This document shows positions 50,247 to 59,000 of a stretch of DNA of 64,000 bases, one piece after another. Position 1 is the first letter of the stretch. Each line of letters begins with the position of its first letter. Position numbers and translations under genes: made by a program. The DNA comes from Cupriavidus sp. Lineage in GTDB: Bacteria; Pseudomonadota; Gammaproteobacteria; Burkholderiales; Burkholderiaceae. Where the stretch lies: positions 124,001-188,000 of the forward strand of contig JAPSLP010000006.1 of assembly GCA_031180665.1 (NCBI GenBank). Reading direction: 5' to 3'. The notes below the pieces were generated by a model that worked only from the letters and a program-made list of their open reading frames with translations, searched no databases and had not been told where the DNA came from.

Positions 50247-52835
50247 CTACGCGCTGTAGCCCAGTGGTCCAGGCGCGTTCAGCGCGCGAATCTCCCCCAT
50301 CGGGATGGCGGCGCTCGCCAGACGGTTTAGGCCTTCTTCGCTGCGCCCCTCGCCGCGCCCTTCGCCACCACGCGCACCAACGTCGGCACGCAGCAGCACA
50401 CGGTGGCTTGCGCCCGGTGCGAGATGGAAGTAATCGCTTGCCGGTTGCAGGTTTGCATCGTCGATCTGCACCCAGCGTGCGAAACGGCGCGCCGACACCG
50501 TCAGCCACCACTGGCCTTCGATGTGCTGGAGCTGCGCATGCAGCTCCGGGGGCGCGAGCGCCGCGGCGCTGCGATCCGGTAGATAGAACGCCTCGCTGAC
50601 GACCGTGCCGCCCCCATCGAGCCACGCGGCGTGCACCACGTCATGCAGGCGTGGGCCGAAGCGGTAGGCATAGGCAAAGTCGAAGAACTCGTCGGCCAGT
50701 TCGGCGCCGCCGATGCATCGGACCGAGCGCGGCGCCAGCGTGAATTCGCGCGACACGTCGAGCAGCGGCATCAGTCCGTCGCGCAGACATCGCAGGCGCA
50801 GGCGCATCGGCTGCGCGACAGCGGTCTCGTTGATCAGGTGCACATGCACGCCGTTCAGGCCTTCGTCGGTGAGCAGCACCTGCAGCGGTTGCCACACCTG
50901 GCGCAGCGCATGCCATGCGGACTTGGGCCGGCGCAGCGCATCGACGATGCCCCAACCGGCGCCCGGTACCAGGTCCTGCCATTGCCACACCAGCCCTCCG
51001 GCGCAGCACGAGCCGGCGCGGCGCCATTCGGCAAAGACCTCGCTCATCAGCTCGGCGACCACCGCGCGCGCGCAGTGCAGATAGCGCGCCGGGTCCTCCC
51101 TGCGCAGGCGCGCGGGATCGACTGCATAGAGCGATTGGAGGTAGAAGTCGCGCACGTCTTCGAAGTCCCAGCATGCGCCGGCATCGCGCGGCACCGTGCG
51201 CTTCCAGCGTGGGTCGTGCACCGGCGCGACGCCCGCCATCGCCTCACGCAGCGTGCGCTCGCATGGCACGTTGGCGAAGGCCAGGCATTCGGCGGCAAAG
51301 CGCACGCGCGCACGCCGCGCATCGTCGAGCGGCCGCTGGTAGGCGCCGACGCCGTAGTAGTGGCTGACGCCGCGATCGGGCTGGAACGGCCACGCGCCGC
51401 CGCTCGGCGAATTGCGCACGTAAGGCGCGGAAACGCCGTGCGCGGCGATGCAGTCGGGAATCACCGTGTCGAACAGCGGCTGGCGCCACGCCTGGCGGGC
51501 AGCGCCCAGCATCGCCGCCTGCTGCTCCGCTTCGCTGCCGCCGCACAGCACGGCCACGCTCGGATGGTGGGCATGGGTGGCGAGCCATTGGCGCACCTCG
51601 CGGCGTGCGTCGTCGAGCAGCGCGGCGCCGGAATCGGTCCCCGGCTCGACGGAATAGTCGAAGTTGGCGAACAGGAAGTCCTGCCAGACCAGCAGGCCCA
51701 TCGCATCGCAGGCCGCGTGAAACGCCTCGCCCTGGTAGCACGTCACGCCGCTGATGCGGATCATGTTCATGTTGGCCTCGCGCGCCTGCGCGAGCCATGC
51801 CGCGCAGGCCTGCGCATCGGGCGCGTGGCCGTGCAGGTCCAGGCTGGCCACGCAAGCGCCGCGGCAGAAGACCGGTACGCCATTGACGCGCACGACGAAC
51901 CCGCCATCGCTCTGGTCCAGATCGATGTGCCGGAAGCCGACCCGCGCGCAGGGCAGCGTCTGGGCGCCGGCGCGCAGCGTGACGTCGTAGAGCGCCGGCT
52001 CGCCGTGCGTGTGCGGCCACCATTTGCGCACGCGCGGCACCCTGACGCTGCCATGCCATACCGGGCCGTGCTCGCGGTCTTGCCGGCATGCCAACGCGGC
52101 CTCGTGGCCGTCGACCGCCACCGTCAACGCGCCTTCCACGAGGGGAGCGACGCCGCGCACCTGCACCGACACGACGCCGTCGTCGCCGTCCAGGCGTGCC
52201 ATCGTTTCGCAGCGCGCCGCGTCGAGCGGACGCGCGGGCGCCGGCAACAGGTCGATCTCGCGCCATGGTCCCACGGCGTGCACCGGCGGACACCAGCCCG
52301 GCATATGGCCGAGCAGCGTGGTGCGCACGTGCCGCAGCGATGGCGGCGACACCAGCCGCGGCTTCCAGCGCACCGGGCCGCGCCGGCCACGCAGCGCGCG
52401 CTCGAGCGAGCGGAAGCACAGCGACAGCGTGTGGGTGCCAGACAGCGTCAGCGCGACCTCGTGTTCCGCGAACATCGAGCGGCTCTCGAGCACGCGCGTG
52501 TGGTCGAGCCACACCTCGCAGATCGTGGCCAGTCCGCGCAGCCGCAGGCAATGTGCGCCCTCGCCGGAGATCGGCACGCGATACCAGTAATCGCGCCGAT
52601 GCAGCGGCGGCGGCGCCTCGGCGCACCAGCGGCCGGCCGCCTGCAGCGCCTGCGCGACCGTGCCCGGAACCGGTGCCGGCAACCAGTCGCCCGCGGCCGG
52701 CAAGTCGAGCGGCGTGGCAATGGCATCGGCCTCGGTCTCCAGCATGCGCCACGGACCGGTCAGCGGCTGGCGCGCCAGCGGCCGGCCCAACGGCATGGCC
52801 GGCGCCATGCGCTGGCACACATCGGGCGCGGTCAT
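50247..52835 (-). CDS. GH2 glycoside hydrolase, beta-mannosidase-like
   Basis: The 862-residue protein has the GH2 order: jelly-roll domain (about 1-200), Ig-like domain, TIM barrel (about 320-600) and C-terminal beta domains. The barrel motifs are present: MNMIRISGVTCYQGEAFHAACD, LVWQDFLFANFDY and AVLCGGSEAEQQ with the probable acid/base Glu. RFAAECLAFANVP holds the nucleophile Glu (compare RFxSEYGxQ in beta-mannosidases). It has no signal peptide, so it is cytosolic. It closes the carrier-protein operon, 16 bp after DUF1839. Known family members cleave terminal beta-mannose; here trimming of a lipid-linked or intracellular saccharide is an inference. The start at 52835 is probable but not certain. 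Confidence 0.8.
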   Translation of the reverse strand: MTAPDVCQRMAPAMPLGRPLARQPLTGPWRMLETEADAIATPLDLPAAGDWLPAPVPGTVAQALQAAGRWCAEAPPPLHRRDYWYRVPISGEGAHCLRLRGLATICEVWLDHTRVLESRSMFAEHEVALTLSGTHTLSLCFRSLERALRGRRGPVRWKPRLVSPPSLRHVRTTLLGHMPGWCPPVHAVGPWREIDLLPAPARPLDAARCETMARLDGDDGVVSVQVRGVAPLVEGALTVAVDGHEAALACRQDREHGPVWHGSVRVPRVRKWWPHTHGEPALYDVTLRAGAQTLPCARVGFRHIDLDQSDGGFVVRVNGVPVFCRGACVASLDLHGHAPDAQACAAWLAQAREANMNMIRISGVTCYQGEAFHAACDAMGLLVWQDFLFANFDYSVEPGTDSGAALLDDARREVRQWLATHAHHPSVAVLCGGSEAEQQAAMLGAARQAWRQPLFDTVIPDCIAAHGVSAPYVRNSPSGGAWPFQPDRGVSHYYGVGAYQRPLDDARRARVRFAAECLAFANVPCERTLREAMAGVAPVHDPRWKRTVPRDAGACWDFEDVRDFYLQSLYAVDPARLRREDPARYLHCARAVVAELMSEVFAEWRRAGSCCAGGLVWQWQDLVPGAGWGIVDALRRPKSAWHALRQVWQPLQVLLTDEGLNGVHVHLINETAVAQPMRLRLRCLRDGLMPLLDVSREFTLAPRSVRCIGGAELADEFFDFAYAYRFGPRLHDVVHAAWLDGGGTVVSEAFYLPDRSAAALAPPELHAQLQHIEGQWWLTVSARRFARWVQIDDANLQPASDYFHLAPGASHRVLLRADVGARGGEGRGEGRSEEGLNRLASAAIPMGEIRALNAPGPLGYSA

Positions 52836-52851
52836 CGCCGCGCCCGCGGCG

Positions 52852-53844
52852 TCAGGGCTCCCCCTCGCCCACATAGGCGGCAAGCGCCGGCACCGCGGCC
52901 TCGTAGCAGGCTTCCATCTGATCGAGGCAATCCTGGCAGGCGTCGGGCCGGCGTCCGAGGATCGAGCGGATCAGCCGGAACTGCATCACCATCGCCTCCG
53001 ACGCCAGCCGCTGGCAGGCGGTGGCGATCGCCGCCGGCAATGGCTGTCCCTGCAGGCTTAGCCAGCGCAGGTACTTGCCGAGCAGCTCGAAGTTGGCGCC
53101 CAGTTGGCGCAGCACGTTGAAGGCGTACGGATGGAAAGCCGGTTCGCCGCGCACCGCCAGCTCGTCCAGATGTTGCGGAAACACCTGCCGGTACGCGGCG
53201 ATCGGATTCTGCCGCGGGCGCCGCGCCAGATGCCGCCGCAACAGCGCCAGCGAGGCGCGCAGCAGCATCGGCCCGGACAGCGGCGGAAAGCGCCGCCGCA
53301 CGACCTCGGCGTACGGAAACAGCAGATTGGGATCGGCCTGCAGGTCCGGCAGCAGCCGGAACAGGCCGGCATAGTCGTCGCCGCGCGCGACGTGGTAGCC
53401 GTCGTTGTGGTAGTAGCCGACCCCGCGTGCCTCGGGCATCAGCACGTCGATGCCGATGGTGGTCTTGGTGTGCTGGCGCCGGTACGACGTGGCGCGATTG
53501 TCGGGCAGGTAGTAGCCGTCGACCTCGAGCAGCACCACGTGGCCGCGCGCGGTCTGCGTCGCGACATGGCGCTCCATCGCGTCGTAGAGCGAGAGCTCGT
53601 GCACCACCACGCCATAGAGCCGTTCCAGATCGTCGACCGGGTATTTGAAGAAAGTGAACTGGTCGCCGTCGAAGTCCTGCGCGACGGTAAACGGCAGCGC
53701 CGCCAGCGGATCGAGCTGCCAGCCGTGCAGCAGCTCGATCCACAGGTCGACATAGCAGTTGGTCTGTGGCCAGACCGCCTGCTCGGTATGCAGGACATGC
53801 GAGGCATGCACGGCGTGCGCCAGCCGCCCGGTGCCGTCATACAT
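52852..53844 (-). CDS. DUF1839 protein of the amino acid:carrier-protein operon
   Basis: The 330-residue protein matches DUF1839, a family of unknown function that I recall next to amino acid:[carrier protein] ligases. The N-terminal half has conserved blocks NCYVDLWIELLHGWQLDP, DGDQFTFFKYPVDDLERLYG and VVLLEVDGYYLPDN, the last with an HTKTTIG segment nearby. The family has been suggested to act as a transferase of the carrier-bound group, but no activity is proven. It has no signal peptide or membrane segment. Its ATG overlaps the ligase stop by 8 bp. It is a good candidate for the enzyme that takes the aminoacyl group off the carrier. Confidence 0.78.
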   Translation of the reverse strand: MYDGTGRLAHAVHASHVLHTEQAVWPQTNCYVDLWIELLHGWQLDPLAALPFTVAQDFDGDQFTFFKYPVDDLERLYGVVVHELSLYDAMERHVATQTARGHVVLLEVDGYYLPDNRATSYRRQHTKTTIGIDVLMPEARGVGYYHNDGYHVARGDDYAGLFRLLPDLQADPNLLFPYAEVVRRRFPPLSGPMLLRASLALLRRHLARRPRQNPIAAYRQVFPQHLDELAVRGEPAFHPYAFNVLRQLGANFELLGKYLRWLSLQGQPLPAAIATACQRLASEAMVMQFRLIRSILGRRPDACQDCLDQMEACYEAAVPALAAYVGEGEP

Positions 53845-54850
53845 GGCGCAGTCCCAGCAGCTCGCGCACCTGGCCCGGCCAGCGCGCCAGCGCGAAACCA
53901 TGGTGGCGCAGCAGCGCCAGGATCAGCCGGTCGATGCCGAAGCCGACGCAACCGGTGTGGGCACGCGCGCCGTCGGCGGTGCGCAGCGGCCAGACTTCGG
54001 CGAAGTGGTCCTTGTGGTAGTTGAAGCTCATGCAGGCGGTGGGCGGGGCGTCGTCGTGGATCGGAATCAGCAGTTCGAACTTCAGTTTCTGCTCGCGCTG
54101 GCCATCGGCGACGATCTTGCCGCCGCGGCCGAAGAACGGGTCGTTTGCCAGATCGAGCTGCCAGGGCAGGTCCAGCTGCTGCGCCAGCGCACTGCCCCGC
54201 TCGATCCACTGCGTGCGGAAGGCGACGATCTGCTCGGCGGTGCCCAGCCGCACGTACTCGCGCATGCGGAACAGCTGCATGCGGGCCGGGTCGACCGATG
54301 GCTCATGGCGGAAGCAGTACGAGAGCACGTCGACCACGCGCCCCTGCGGCGGCAGCGGTCCGCGTGCGGCCATCACCGGATAGATCGGATAGCAGGCGGC
54401 GGGCGTCAGCACCACGCGCGTGGGCCGCTGCTGGTCCGCCCATTCCTCGCCGGCATCGAGGCGCGCCAGCAGGCGATGATGATCGCGATCGCTGCCGCAG
54501 AAGCTGTGCACGGTGCCGGCCAGCTGCGGAAAGCTCTTCAGGTATTCGCTGGCTTCGAAGTCCTGCCGCGCCATCGCCGGCGGAAAGCGGATCACCTCGG
54601 CCTGCTGGTCGGCGCCGAGCGCACCGATGGCGGCGTTCAGGCCGTCGGCAATGGCCTCGAAGTCGGCGCTGCGTCCATACAGACCGTCGACGCCGGTCGG
54701 AATCAGCAAGCCGGCCTCGATCAACGCCTGGCGAAAGCGCCGCTGCGCCGCCAGCGCGGCCTGCTCCGGTGGGCGGACCAGGCGCTGCGGCGGCGCCGCG
54801 GTGTCGGCAGGCTCGACGGCGCCACTGTGGTGGCCGCTCTGGTAGTCCAT
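53837..54850 (-). CDS. Amino acid:[carrier protein] ligase (seryl-tRNA synthetase-like)
   Basis: The 337-residue protein is a class II aminoacyl-tRNA synthetase core without the tRNA-binding arm of SerRS. Motif 2 is CFRHEPS (Arg181-Glu183) and motif 3 is GFGIDRL (303-309). Cys153 (AACYPIYP), Glu183 and Cys273 (TACMSFNYHKDH) match the Cys-Glu-Cys zinc site of the characterised Bradyrhizobium enzymes, which attach glycine or alanine to a carrier protein rather than to tRNA (Mocibob, Weygand-Durasevic and co-workers). The carrier is encoded two genes upstream. A strong GAGGAG site precedes the ATG at 54850. Confidence 0.9.
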   Translation of the reverse strand: MDYQSGHHSGAVEPADTAAPPQRLVRPPEQAALAAQRRFRQALIEAGLLIPTGVDGLYGRSADFEAIADGLNAAIGALGADQQAEVIRFPPAMARQDFEASEYLKSFPQLAGTVHSFCGSDRDHHRLLARLDAGEEWADQQRPTRVVLTPAACYPIYPVMAARGPLPPQGRVVDVLSYCFRHEPSVDPARMQLFRMREYVRLGTAEQIVAFRTQWIERGSALAQQLDLPWQLDLANDPFFGRGGKIVADGQREQKLKFELLIPIHDDAPPTACMSFNYHKDHFAEVWPLRTADGARAHTGCVGFGIDRLILALLRHHGFALARWPGQVRELLGLRHV

Positions 54851-54861
54851 GCCGATTCTCC

Positions 54862-56097
54862 TCAATGCGAACGTTCCGCCAGCAGCAGGCTGGCGGTATT
54901 GGTCAGGATGCGGTCGTTGCTGATCATCAGCGGCGCGGACCACAGATCGCGCAGATGACGGCCGACGCTGAACGGCGTGCCCTGCTTGTAGCCGGCCATG
55001 CCGCAGATCAGCAGCGCGGTCTGTACGGCTTCGAGGGCCAGCGTCGACACGCTGGTTTTCAGGCCGTTCATTTCCGCGGCGAAGGCAAAATCCGCGGAGA
55101 CGGAACGGCCGGGCGTGTGGTCGCGGTAGTGCGCGAGCGCCATCTGCACGCGCGCCTGCATCGTGTCGATCGTCGCCGCCGCCTCCGCCAGCCGCGTGGC
55201 CGAGGGCGGCAGCGTGCCGGGCCGCGAGCGCGCCTGGCCCTGGAAGAAGGCCTTTGCCCGCTGCACCGCGTCGGCGGCGATGCCGGTCCACAGCGCGCTC
55301 CACAGGATGTGCGACACCGGCGTCATGGTCGCGTCGGCGATCTCGCCGAACGGCACCGGCACGATCTGCTCGCAGGCCCCGCGCGCCTCCAGCCGGAAGC
55401 CGTTGCTGCAGGTGCCGCGCATGCCCAGCGTGTCCCAGCCGCTCGTGCACTGCAGCGTGCAATCGCTGCCCGGCACGCAGACCAGCACCTGGTCGGACTG
55501 CGGCGCCTCCGCATGACGGCGCGCGGTGGCGAGAATCACGTCGGCCTGCGCGCCGTACGAAATGGTCGGCGCCATCTTGACCAGATGAAAGCGCCCGCCG
55601 TCCGTGGCCACCGCGCAGCCGCTGGTGCGCAGCGCGCCGCCGATCGACTGTTCCGACGTCGCCGAAGCCAGCAGCAACTGCTCTCCGGCGATGCGTGCGA
55701 GCAGGCGCTCGTGCCAGATGCTGCCGCGCGCATGCGCGACCAGGCAGGCAACCTGGATCTGGTGCATCGCGTAGATCATGCCGGTGGCCGCGCACGCGCC
55801 GGCGAGCGCGCGACAGATCGCCGCGACGGTATCGAGCGATGCGCCGCCGCCGCCGAGTTCGGCCGGCACCATCGCACCGAGCAGGCCGCGCTCGCGCAAC
55901 GCGGCGAAGGCCGCTTCGGGGAACGCCGCCTCGCGATCGACACGATCGGCCTGCGCCGCGGCGAGCGGCACCACCTCGCGGGCGGCGGCCAGCGCGTCCT
56001 GCGGTGGATCGCCTTGGACCGGCGGATCGCCCTGCCCCGGCTCGGCACCGGCATCGTGCGGGCAGGGCTGCACCGCATGCGCCGCGAACGCGTTCAT
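54862..56097 (-). CDS. Acyl-CoA dehydrogenase-like flavoprotein of the carrier-protein operon
   Basis: The 411-residue protein has the acyl-CoA dehydrogenase fold. It shows the N-terminal helical domain (FPEAAFAALRERGLLGAMVP, ELGGGGASLDTV), the FAD-binding middle domain (LASATSEQSIGGALRTSG) and the C-terminal helical domain (ALLICGMAGYKQGTPFSVGR, HLRDLWSAPLMISNDRI). The catalytic Glu at the usual place is not obvious. Homologues in non-ribosomal pathways oxidise carrier-bound aminoacyl groups (as in prolyl to pyrrolyl), so the substrate may be the aminoacyl-carrier rather than a CoA ester. Its ATG overlaps the carrier-protein stop by 4 bp and the ligase follows after 11 bp in the reverse direction of reading. 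Confidence 0.82.
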   Translation of the reverse strand: MNAFAAHAVQPCPHDAGAEPGQGDPPVQGDPPQDALAAAREVVPLAAAQADRVDREAAFPEAAFAALRERGLLGAMVPAELGGGGASLDTVAAICRALAGACAATGMIYAMHQIQVACLVAHARGSIWHERLLARIAGEQLLLASATSEQSIGGALRTSGCAVATDGGRFHLVKMAPTISYGAQADVILATARRHAEAPQSDQVLVCVPGSDCTLQCTSGWDTLGMRGTCSNGFRLEARGACEQIVPVPFGEIADATMTPVSHILWSALWTGIAADAVQRAKAFFQGQARSRPGTLPPSATRLAEAAATIDTMQARVQMALAHYRDHTPGRSVSADFAFAAEMNGLKTSVSTLALEAVQTALLICGMAGYKQGTPFSVGRHLRDLWSAPLMISNDRILTNTASLLLAERSH

Positions 56098-56345
56098 GCC
56101 GCCTCCTGCTGCTGGCGCAGATACACGATCGCGTCTTCCAGCGACTGGATGCTGCGAAACAGCTGGCGCGTCAGCATCCGGTCGGGAATTTCGATATCGA
56201 AGGCATTCTCGATGGCCAGCATCACGTGCACCGTGGCGAGCGACGACAGACCGGCTTCGTAGAGGTCGGCGTGATCGTCCAGCGTGTCCGCTGGCACCTC
56301 GAGCCGCCCCACCTGCGCCAGGATCGTGCGTATGGTGGCTTTCAT
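56094..56345 (-). CDS. Carrier protein (acyl/aminoacyl carrier)
   Basis: The 83-residue protein is a four-helix carrier protein. The phosphopantetheine site is YEAGLSSLATVHVMLAIE, with Ser35 before Leu as in DSL motifs, but Ser34 replaces the Asp. This form is known for carriers served by amino acid:[carrier protein] ligases. A GGAGGAG site lies 4 bp before the ATG. It is first in the five-gene operon carrier-dehydrogenase-ligase-DUF1839-GH2. It needs a phosphopantetheinyl transferase, which is not in the window. The 107 bp before it hold a hairpin (gtgcg / cgcac). Confidence 0.88.
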   Translation of the reverse strand: MKATIRTILAQVGRLEVPADTLDDHADLYEAGLSSLATVHVMLAIENAFDIEIPDRMLTRQLFRSIQSLEDAIVYLRQQQEAA

Positions 56346-56452
56346 GGTCTCCTCCCCCTGGGGTCTTGGTATGCCCCATTTGGCTCGACCGTACCCTCCG
56401 GCACCGTGCGCTTGCCAACGCACGTTCGCCACAGCCGTGGGCCGGAACCCTT

Positions 56453-57865
56453 TCAGAATGCGCTCTTGCCGGTCCAGCCATGCAGCGCGGTGCGCGCGAT
56501 GATCCGCAGGTCCAGCTGGAAGGACCAGTTGCGGATGTAGTAGATATCGAACTCGATGCGCGCACGCATCTTCTCGACCGTGTCGGTCTGACCGCGCAGG
56601 CCGTTGATCTGCGCCCAGCCGGTGATGCCGGGCTTGACGCGATGGCGCAGCATGTAGCGGTCGATCAGCTCCTTGTACATCTCGTTGTGTTCGAGCGCAT
56701 GCGGGCGAGGGCCGACCACCGACATCTCGCCGCGCAGCACGTTGAAGAACTGCGGCAGTTCGTCCAGGCTGGTACGGCGCAGGAAGGCGCCGATGCGCGT
56801 CACACGCGGGTCGTTGCGCACCGCCTGCGTGACGCCACGGTCCTGGTGGACCACCATGGTGCGGAACTTGAAGACATCGAAGGGCTTGCCGTCGATGCCC
56901 AGGCGCTTCTGCCGGAACAGCACCGGGCCCGGCGAGGACAGCTTGACGCCGATCGCGATGGCGACCAGCAGCGGCGACATGCCCAGTAGCGCCACGGCCG
57001 CGAAGACGCGATCGAAGCTGGCCTTCAGCAGGCCCGTGATGCGCGAATCGGGCGGGCTGTTCAGGTCGATCACCGGCAAGCCGAGGAATTCGCTGAAGCG
57101 GTGGCCCAGCAGTTCGACCGACATGATGTCGGGCACCCAGCGGATGTCGACCAGGTCGTTGCGGAACTGGTAGACCACGTCGCACAGATCGCGGCAGGCC
57201 GCCATCGGCAGCGTCAGCCAGATCTCGCGCACGTCCTGACTGCGCACGAAGCGCGTGACCTCGCTCATCTCGCGCAGGATCGGCACGCCGGTGGGCAGCG
57301 CGTCGTCGTCGTGGTCGCAGTAGACGCCGACCACGTGATAGCCGGCCTCGCGGATGCGTTGCACGCGCCGGTACATCTCATTGCCGAGCGGCCCGTAGCC
57401 GAAGATCAGCACGCGCTTGGCGTTGATGCCCTGCTGCCGTACGTTGCCCAGCAGCTGGTACAGCACCAGCCGCGATCCGATCAGCGCCAGCGAGACGGTG
57501 CCGAACCAGGTGGTCGACCACAGCCGCGATACTGCGCCGATCTGATGCATCAGGTAGGCCAGTACCAGGCCGCTGACTGCCACCAGGCTCCATGCCGCCA
57601 GCGTGCGCAGGCCGAGGGCGGCGCGGCTGCGGCCGCGCCACGATTCATACAGTCCGCAGGCGGGAAACACGATCAGCGTCGCGACCGCACAGAACGCGGT
57701 CAGGAAGCCATGTATCGGCGCCGCCGATGCCAGACCGCCCTCGGGAAACCAGAATTCGCCGACCAGGATGCCGCAGATGCCCACCGTCAATGCATCCGAG
57801 ACCCGATACAGCAGTTGCAGCGCTGTCTGCCGCTCGACGACCGCTTGCGCGCTTGCCGTTGCCAT
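56453..57865 (-). CDS. Undecaprenyl-phosphate sugar-1-phosphate transferase, WcaJ-like
   Basis: The 470-residue protein starts the repeat unit by moving a sugar-1-phosphate (usually glucose-1-P from UDP-glucose) to undecaprenyl phosphate. It has four N-terminal helices, a CoA-binding-like domain (RVLIFGYGPLGNEMYRRV, GYHVVGVYCDHD) and the C-terminal bacterial sugar transferase domain with membrane re-entrant helix. The motifs are VLFRQKRLGIDGKPFDVFKF, RRTSLDELPQF and VVGPRPHALEHN. The start MATASAQAVVERQ at 57865 has a GGGGAGAGG site. It lies in front of the carrier-protein operon on the same strand. Confidence 0.92.
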   Translation of the reverse strand: MATASAQAVVERQTALQLLYRVSDALTVGICGILVGEFWFPEGGLASAAPIHGFLTAFCAVATLIVFPACGLYESWRGRSRAALGLRTLAAWSLVAVSGLVLAYLMHQIGAVSRLWSTTWFGTVSLALIGSRLVLYQLLGNVRQQGINAKRVLIFGYGPLGNEMYRRVQRIREAGYHVVGVYCDHDDDALPTGVPILREMSEVTRFVRSQDVREIWLTLPMAACRDLCDVVYQFRNDLVDIRWVPDIMSVELLGHRFSEFLGLPVIDLNSPPDSRITGLLKASFDRVFAAVALLGMSPLLVAIAIGVKLSSPGPVLFRQKRLGIDGKPFDVFKFRTMVVHQDRGVTQAVRNDPRVTRIGAFLRRTSLDELPQFFNVLRGEMSVVGPRPHALEHNEMYKELIDRYMLRHRVKPGITGWAQINGLRGQTDTVEKMRARIEFDIYYIRNWSFQLDLRIIARTALHGWTGKSAF

Positions 57866-58000
57866 GACCCTCTCCCCTTGCTGCCCTGTCGATGCCGTGT
57901 GTCGGCATATCGCGAACATCGTCGCGCCGGGGTCGGCGTGGGGTCTGTTGGGTCCCCCACACAGGTGGGGGCTGCGGCGGGTAGCCGTGGTCTGTTCCGG

Positions 58001-58056
58001 CGTTGGTCTTCAGTCGTTGGCTTCCAGTCGTTGGCTTCCAGTCGTTGGTCTTCAGT
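58001..58056. repeat. Short tandem repeat, four 14-bp units at the PAP2 stop codon
   Basis: The units cgttggtcttcagt, cgttggcttccagt (twice) and cgttggtcttcagt are arranged in mirror order of variants. The stop codon of the PAP2 gene (58052-58054) lies in the last unit. The remaining 57866-58000 gap shows nothing else. Confidence 0.88.
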
Positions 58057-58792
58057 TGCGCACGACGGGCATCGTATCGATGGGCCGTGGCGGCGTGCGC
58101 AGCGGCGATCGTGCACAGGGCGCGCACGAAGACGTGCGCGGCGACGATGGCCCGATCGTCGCCGCTTCGCGCCGCTGCCAGTCCTCGCGTTGAAACGGTC
58201 GCGCCCGTCCGGACAGGTACAGCGCGATCTGTTCGATCCATTGCTCCGTCGGGGCATGCGCGCCCGATGCCGGCACGCCCAGCAGCAAGGCGCCGAGCAA
58301 CAGCAACGGCGGTGAGCGCGGCGAACGTCGCCGCCGCGGCGTGGTGGCCAGCAGATAGCCGCCGCTGACGGCAAAACCCAGCATCAGTCCGCCAACCACT
58401 TCGCTGAGCGAATGCGCACCCAGTGGCAAACGCGAATAGCCCACGAGCAGTGCGAGCGATGCACCGAGCCATGCGCCAAGCGTTGCCGCGCTCCAACCGA
58501 GGCGCTGCCGACGTCCCGGCGCGAGCCGGTGCATCAGTACCGGCAGCACGCTTGCCGCCATCATGCTGTGGCCGGAAAAGCCGGTGAAGTCCAGCGCCGG
58601 CACGCCGACGCCCCAGCCGATGAAGGCCAGCTTCGATGCAAGCGTCAGTCCCGCAGCAGCGGCGAACGCCAGGCACCAGTCGCGCGCCGCGCGCCATTCG
58701 CCGCGATGGCACAGCGACAGCAGCAACAGCGCGGCGCACGGCAGCAGCAGCGCGGTGTCGCCGAAGCGCGAGATCAGATGCCAGTGCCACAT
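58052..58792 (-). CDS. PAP2-family membrane phosphatase
   Basis: The 246-residue membrane protein has about five hydrophobic segments. The phosphatase motifs are degenerate but visible: SKLAFIGWG (Lys), the central GFSGHSMMAA (SGH, catalytic His) and GYSRLPLGAHSLSEVVGG (SR, His, with Glu for the usual Asp). It may dephosphorylate undecaprenyl pyrophosphate or another lipid pyrophosphate released during polymerisation. That would recycle the carrier lipid for the WcaJ-like transferase next to it. The last 60 residues are hydrophilic and of low conservation. Confidence 0.8.
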   Translation of the reverse strand: MWHWHLISRFGDTALLLPCAALLLLSLCHRGEWRAARDWCLAFAAAAGLTLASKLAFIGWGVGVPALDFTGFSGHSMMAASVLPVLMHRLAPGRRQRLGWSAATLGAWLGASLALLVGYSRLPLGAHSLSEVVGGLMLGFAVSGGYLLATTPRRRRSPRSPPLLLLGALLLGVPASGAHAPTEQWIEQIALYLSGRARPFQREDWQRREAATIGPSSPRTSSCAPCARSPLRTPPRPIDTMPVVRN

Positions 58793-58882
58793 GGTGTCCG
58801 ATGCCCCGCGCTGCCGTTGTGCCGCCGTGGGCTTTTGGTCCTTTTGGTTGATGGAAGTCGCAAGATCGATTGGATATCGTCA

Positions 58883-58959
58883 GTCTTGTGGTGGGCCAGG
58901 CGGAATCGGCCTGCCACTTTGGAGCCCGCATGGTCCCCCGGTCTGCGGGCTTCTTTTTT
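58883..58959 (+). ncRNA. Candidate small RNA with Rho-independent terminator
   Basis: A plus-strand segment between two minus-strand genes holds two consecutive hairpins. The first, at 58891-58917, pairs GTGG/CCAC and CAGGC/GCCTG around GGAATCG. The second, at 58924-58950, has stem gcccgc/gcgggc and is followed by ttctttttt. No plus-strand gene lies upstream, so the terminator needs its own transcript. A TTGATG at 58848 followed 17 bp later by tggata is a weak promoter candidate and would give a transcript of about 75 nt. No known family is recognised. Confidence 0.42.
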
Positions 58960-59000
58960 CCCCTTCCCAGGTTGCGGTCGTCGCCGACGGCCGCAACCCC

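Noticed and set aside
53837..54850. True seryl-tRNA synthetase
   Set aside because: It lacks the N-terminal tRNA-binding coiled coil and is far shorter, with the zinc ligands of carrier-protein ligases.
56094..56345. Acyl carrier protein of fatty acid synthesis
   Set aside because: The DSL motif is altered (GLSSL) and the neighbours are an amino acid ligase and a dehydrogenase, not fab genes.
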